Assembly: GCA_905235745.1 (NCBI GenBank)
Contig: CAJOMN010000015.1
Coordinates: forward strand, 1-64,000
DNA from: an uncultured Lachnospiraceae bacterium
Lineage (GTDB): Bacteria > Bacillota > Clostridia > Lachnospirales > Lachnospiraceae
DNA length: 64,000 nt
Direction of reading: 5' to 3'
The position numbers were made by a program, and so were the translations under genes. Positions 60,526-64,000 of this stretch are shown here, one piece after another (the stretch's first letter is position 1; each line of letters begins with the position of its first letter). The notes under the pieces are model-generated. The model was given only the letters and a program-made list of their open reading frames with translations. It was not told the origin of the DNA and searched no databases.

Positions 60526-61867
60526 TGCCCTGCGAAAGATATCAGATGTTATAATAACGGCATTTGCCATTGGGATTGCCACCGGTGCCCTTAGCGGATG
60601 CGATTCGCTGCCGAATCCTTTCGGCAGCGGTAAAGAAACAGATGTTATTGAATCGAATGCTGATCCGGAATCTTCTTCTAATGCGATCAAGGTCATAGAT
60701 ATCAACGGAGACGAGCATGAGACAAGCGTAAGCGTGATCGATGAGAGCGAATCCGAAGACGGCGCGGGAGCTCTTCCTGCGGGTAATCTTGCAATAGCGG
60801 CGCTCAATATGTCCGTGGATGACGGCGTAAACTATGCATACAGCGAGCTGGATGAGTCCGGCAGGACATGTTACCTTGAGATATATACGGCTCTTAACGA
60901 TATGCTCGAAAAGGTTGAGCTTACAAGCACGGATCCGGATGAGATAGATCTTGCATTTCGGGCTTGTATGGCGGATCATCCCGAGATCTTCTACGTCAGG
61001 GGTTATTCGATCGGAAAATACATGAACGGAAACGAACTGAAGAAGATCGTATTTTCCGGTACTTATACGATGACGCCGGAGGAAGTCGAAGGTGCCCGCG
61101 AAAAGGTTGAACAATATGTAAACAATGTAATAGCGGGCGTACCTGCCGGAAGTGAATACGACAAGATCAAATATGTGTACGACTACCTGATCACAACGAA
61201 TGAATATGTACCGGATTCCGTTAACAACCAGAACATACTGAGCGTAGTCGAGAACGGCCAGACCGTATGCCAGGGCTATACGAAAGCGATGCAGCTTATC
61301 CTGAACAGGATGGGAATATTCTGTACCCTTGTTAACGGGAGCGCATGCGGCAGCGGGGGAGTTCCCGATGCGGATGATCTTGCGAATGTCGAAGATGCCG
61401 AGTGGGGCGGACATGTGTGGAATATCGTCAAATGCAACGGGATGTATTATAATGTTGACGTCACTTGGGGTGACGCGGCGATCACGCTTATGAACGCCGA
61501 CGGGGAGACGGCGGATGATGTAGAGATCAACTATGAGTTCTTTATGGTAGACGATATCTCGCTCGATGAAACACACCGACCCGAACCCGTTGTCAGGATG
61601 CCGCGGTGCACCTCCATGAATGATAATTATTATGTTCATGAAGGGCTTTATTTTACAGGCGTTGATCCTGACGCATTCCGAAGGGCGTTCGAATCCGAAC
61701 TTGCTTCGGGCAGCAGGATCATGTTTATCAAGGCATCTTCCGCATCATCCTATGATGAGATACGAAGGCATCTGTTCGATGAGCAGAATGTTTTTGAATA
61801 TATCGGGAGAACAAATGTAAGGTATGTCGATTTCCCCGAGAGAAATTTGATCATGATTTCACTATGA
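60488..61867 (+). CDS. Transglutaminase-like lipoprotein
   Basis: 459 residues. The signal peptide ends in the lipobox LSGC (C38), so the protein is probably anchored outside the membrane. A linker rich in Glu, Ser and Asp follows, and a helical region (about 115-245). The transglutaminase-like core has the catalytic triad Cys261 in NGQTVCQGYTKAM, His309 in WGGHVWNIVK and Asp324 in YNVDVTWGD. Relatives act as cell-wall peptidases or crosslinking enzymes. The start at 60488 lies inside prfC, where GGAGAGAA gives a short-spaced ribosome-binding site. That implies cotranscription with prfC, although no functional link is obvious. Confidence 0.82.
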   Translation: MRDLNLKNSRETSALRKISDVIITAFAIGIATGALSGCDSLPNPFGSGKETDVIESNADPESSSNAIKVIDINGDEHETSVSVIDESESEDGAGALPAGNLAIAALNMSVDDGVNYAYSELDESGRTCYLEIYTALNDMLEKVELTSTDPDEIDLAFRACMADHPEIFYVRGYSIGKYMNGNELKKIVFSGTYTMTPEEVEGAREKVEQYVNNVIAGVPAGSEYDKIKYVYDYLITTNEYVPDSVNNQNILSVVENGQTVCQGYTKAMQLILNRMGIFCTLVNGSACGSGGVPDADDLANVEDAEWGGHVWNIVKCNGMYYNVDVTWGDAAITLMNADGETADDVEINYEFFMVDDISLDETHRPEPVVRMPRCTSMNDNYYVHEGLYFTGVDPDAFRRAFESELASGSRIMFIKASSASSYDEIRRHLFDEQNVFEYIGRTNVRYVDFPERNLIMISL

Positions 61868-61948
61868 AAAGCTGACGTGTTGTGTTAAAATCTTTTTTAT
61901 GATATCGGGTTTTGACCTATTATAGTATACAAGTCCGGAGGAAGAACG

Positions 61949-62311
61949 ATGGAAGAAAATTATGCGGTTTGCGATGAGACTATGGGCGATATATGCATAT
62001 CGGACGAGGTTGTTGCCAATGTTGCCGTCATAGCCGCAGGCGAAGTGGAGGGCGTATCGAGCATCGTAGGATGCGGGAAGCCGAATGAACTGAAGAATAT
62101 GGTCGGGATCAAGAGCCATACAAAGGATCTGCGCGTTGAGGTGTGCGAGAAAACGGTGTCCGTTGACATGGCTATTGTCGTCAAATACGGTTACTCGCTT
62201 CCGACAGTCGGAAAAGCCGTTCAGGAACGGGTCACGAGCTCCATAGAAAATATGACCGGTCTTGAAGTATCGGATGTAAATGTCCGCATCGCAGGCGTGG
62301 ACGTTAAATGA
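61949..62311 (+). CDS. Asp23/Gls24-family protein
   Basis: 120 residues. ICISDEVVANVAVIAAGEVE leads into GVSSIVG, and VSVDMAIVVKYGYSLPTVGK and IENMTGLEVSDVNVRIAGV are the conserved family blocks. Members are small cytoplasmic or membrane-associated proteins linked to envelope stress; the YqhY branch sits before nusB in Firmicutes, as here, and affects fatty-acid synthesis. CCGGAGGAAG precedes the ATG. Likely the first gene of an asp23-nusB-xseA-xseB operon. Confidence 0.93.
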   Translation: MEENYAVCDETMGDICISDEVVANVAVIAAGEVEGVSSIVGCGKPNELKNMVGIKSHTKDLRVEVCEKTVSVDMAIVVKYGYSLPTVGKAVQERVTSSIENMTGLEVSDVNVRIAGVDVK

Positions 62312-62327
62312 TTGGCAGGTTGCAGGG

Positions 62328-62756
62328 ATGACAAGATCGCTTGTGAGGGAGCATCTCTTCAAGCTCCTGTTTCGAATCGAGTTCAATTCACCGGAAGACA
62401 TGCCGGAGCAGATCCGCCTGTATTTTGAGGACGCGATCGAGGACGAGGATTACAAGAGCACCGGATCTGATATTTCGCCGGCAGACAGAGATTATATCAG
62501 GAATAAATATGACCGTATCGTCGAAAAGCTTCCCGAGATAGATGCGATGATCGACAGTTCGGCAAAGGGATGGAGCATAGCAAGGATCGGTAAGGTGGAA
62601 TTGTCGGTGCTAAGGCTTGCGATATATGAAATGCTCTACGATGAAGACATACCGGTGGGAGTGGCAATAGATGAAGCCGTTGAGCTTGCCAAGAGATTCG
62701 GACAGGAATCGAGCGGATCTTTTGTTAACGGTATTCTCGCGACACTTGCAAAATAG
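62328..62756 (+). CDS. nusB: Transcription antitermination factor NusB
   Basis: 142 residues from ATG 62328 (MTRSLVREHLFKLLFRIEFN), the usual NusB opening. The longer upstream frame overlaps the previous gene and lacks a ribosome-binding site. It is helical and has the conserved IDEAVELAKRFGQESSGSFV and NGILATLAK ending. NusB joins NusE (S10) on boxA RNA for rRNA antitermination. Follows the asp23-like gene by 16 bases. Confidence 0.95.
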   Translation: MTRSLVREHLFKLLFRIEFNSPEDMPEQIRLYFEDAIEDEDYKSTGSDISPADRDYIRNKYDRIVEKLPEIDAMIDSSAKGWSIARIGKVELSVLRLAIYEMLYDEDIPVGVAIDEAVELAKRFGQESSGSFVNGILATLAK

Positions 62757-62764
62757 TCTGTTTT

Positions 62765-63976
62765 ATGAATGTTTATACAGTCGGGCAGATCAATGCCTAC
62801 ATCAAAAATATGTTCACGCAGGATTATTTCCTGCATTCGGTTTATGTTGCGGGAGAGGTAAGCAATCTGAAATACCACTCCTCAGGTCACATATATTTCA
62901 CCCTGAAAGATGAAACGGGAATAATACCGGCTGTTATGTTTCGGTCGAACGCCTCCAAAATGACACGGAAACTGTCTGACGGCGACATGATAGAAGCATA
63001 CGGCTCCGTTAATATCTATGAAAGATCCGGAAGCTACCAGCTGTATGTGACATCGGTCAGGCAGGCAGGCGAGGGCGCAAAGCACGAGGAGCTTGAACGG
63101 CTGAAGCAAAGATTATCCGAAATGGGCATGTTCGACAATATGTACAAGAAGCCGCTTCCGAAATATGCTTTCCGCGTAGGAGTTGTAACTTCGCCGACCG
63201 GCTCGGTGATTCATGACATCAGGCAGGTGGCGGCAAGACGTAATCCGGGAGTCGAGATAATCCTTCACCCGGCAAAGGTTCAGGGAGAGGGTGCCGCGCA
63301 GTCGGTCATTGAAGGTATACGATCCCTTGAACAGGACGGCGTTGATGTCATCATTATAGGAAGAGGAGGCGGATCGGACGAGGATCTGTCGGCGTTTAAT
63401 GATGAAGCGCTTGCCCATGCGATATTTGACTGCACTGTTCCGGTTGTGTCGGCGGTAGGGCACGGCGACGACGAATCGATAACCGACATGGTCGCGGATG
63501 TCCACGCTCCCACACCTTCCGCAGCGGCAGAGCTTACAGTATTTCTGTATGAAGATTATGTCCGGGACGTCAACATGCGCATCATGACAATGGAGCGCCT
63601 CATGCAAAAGCGTATAGACGATAAGCGTGCGCATTTCCGGCAGCTTAGCCTTCGCATGGAAGCATTAAGCCCCGGAGCGAAGATAAGGATGCAGCGCATG
63701 CTCTGTACGAACAGGGAGCAGAAGCTTGACGATATGATGAACAGGAAACTTGACGCGGCAAAGCACAAGGTGCTTATATATATAGAAAAGTACAGGGCAT
63801 TGTCTCCTCTGGAGAAGATCGGACACGGGTATGCCGCGGTCACGGATGGAAACGGGGCAAGAATAACAGATGTTACTGCTGTTAGTCCCGGCGATATGTT
63901 AAGGCTTATAATGAGGGAAGGACTCATTGAGGCAAAGGCTGCAAGAATAGAGGTAAGAGAACAGGATGACACTTGA
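62765..63976 (+). CDS. xseA: Exodeoxyribonuclease VII large subunit
   Basis: 403 residues. The N-terminal OB-fold (YVAGEVSNLKYHSSGHIYFT, then LKDETGIIPAVMF) binds single-stranded DNA. The catalytic region has VGVVTSPTGSVIHDI, IIGRGGGSDEDLSAFNDEAL and VSAVGHGDDESITDMVADVH, leading to a long coiled-coil. The C-terminal half is complete. The enzyme degrades single-stranded DNA in mismatch and damage repair. It overlaps xseB by 11 bases. Confidence 0.96.
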   Translation: MNVYTVGQINAYIKNMFTQDYFLHSVYVAGEVSNLKYHSSGHIYFTLKDETGIIPAVMFRSNASKMTRKLSDGDMIEAYGSVNIYERSGSYQLYVTSVRQAGEGAKHEELERLKQRLSEMGMFDNMYKKPLPKYAFRVGVVTSPTGSVIHDIRQVAARRNPGVEIILHPAKVQGEGAAQSVIEGIRSLEQDGVDVIIIGRGGGSDEDLSAFNDEALAHAIFDCTVPVVSAVGHGDDESITDMVADVHAPTPSAAAELTVFLYEDYVRDVNMRIMTMERLMQKRIDDKRAHFRQLSLRMEALSPGAKIRMQRMLCTNREQKLDDMMNRKLDAAKHKVLIYIEKYRALSPLEKIGHGYAAVTDGNGARITDVTAVSPGDMLRLIMREGLIEAKAARIEVREQDDT

Positions 63977-64000
63977 AGAGACTTTTGAAAAGATCGATGC
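63966..64000 (+). CDS. xseB: Exodeoxyribonuclease VII small subunit, N-terminal fragment
   Basis: The ATG at 63966, preceded by ACAGG within the end of xseA, reads MTLEETFEKID before the window ends. The sequence resembles the start of XseB (LTFEExFxxLE), and its position overlapping xseA is standard. Only 11 codons are visible. Confidence 0.7.
   Translation, partial: MTLEETFEKID

Noticed and set aside
60542-61639. 365-codon antisense frame opposite the transglutaminase-like lipoprotein
   Set aside because: The plus-strand frame has a lipobox and a full catalytic triad; the antisense product is biased in composition and has no start signals.

Overview
The window reads as a chromosomal segment of an anaerobic Clostridia bacterium, most likely of the family Lachnospiraceae. 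The reasons are strong AGGAGG ribosome-binding sites, the Firmicutes order rimP-nusA-ylxQ-infB-rbfA-nrnA-truB-ribF-rpsO-pnp, a paired DUF5716/DUF5717-type cluster that I know mainly from Lachnospiraceae, and many c-di-GMP and chemotaxis proteins. All identifications come from reading the sequence, without database searches. I saw no tRNA, rRNA or CRISPR array.

Layout. 1-1.5 kb: the tail of an Rpn-type nuclease and a PLP aminotransferase. 1.5-8.6 kb: a four-gene operon of unknown function, made of a 1185-residue helical-repeat protein, an actin/Hsp70-fold ATPase-like protein, a TPR protein and a coiled-coil membrane protein. 8.6-15.1 kb: a PilZ protein, a HAD phosphatase, a VanZ-like protein, a TPR protein, a chemotaxis receptor and an SPFH protein with three zinc ribbons. 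15.1-26.8 kb: an OFA transporter, carB, serS, a NYN-LOTUS protein, an oxidoreductase, rpsT, lepA and hemW. 26.8-30.6 kb: a polysaccharide ligase/polymerase, an acyl carrier protein and a convergent MBOAT plus SGNH acylation pair. 30.7-35.3 kb: a GGDEF-EAL protein coupled to a degenerate HD-GYP protein. 35.4-43.7 kb: comM-like, dprA, UDP-glucose dehydrogenase, a MATE pump, two aldo/keto reductases and a class II aldolase. 43.8-54.5 kb: the translation and RNA-decay superoperon. 54.5-57.5 kb: a small low-GC island that looks like a decayed prophage lysogeny module, with an integrase remnant, dinD, an Ltp superinfection-exclusion-type lipoprotein and a repressor-like HTH gene, followed by an AT-rich gap with two perfect DnaA boxes. 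57.5-64 kb: deoB, prfC, a transglutaminase-like lipoprotein, asp23-like, nusB, xseA and the start of xseB.

The most interesting points are the uncharacterised ATPase-like/TPR/membrane operon at 1.7-8.6 kb; a structured repeat present twice, at 15232-15356 and 35366-35450, each time just upstream of a start codon in the same orientation; and the lysogeny-module remnant with its paired palindromes. Secondary points are a RibF whose kinase half has lost its signature, a NusA with an acidic 5-residue repeat tail, the absence of ylxR from its usual slot, and the carrier/acyltransferase set around the polysaccharide ligase.
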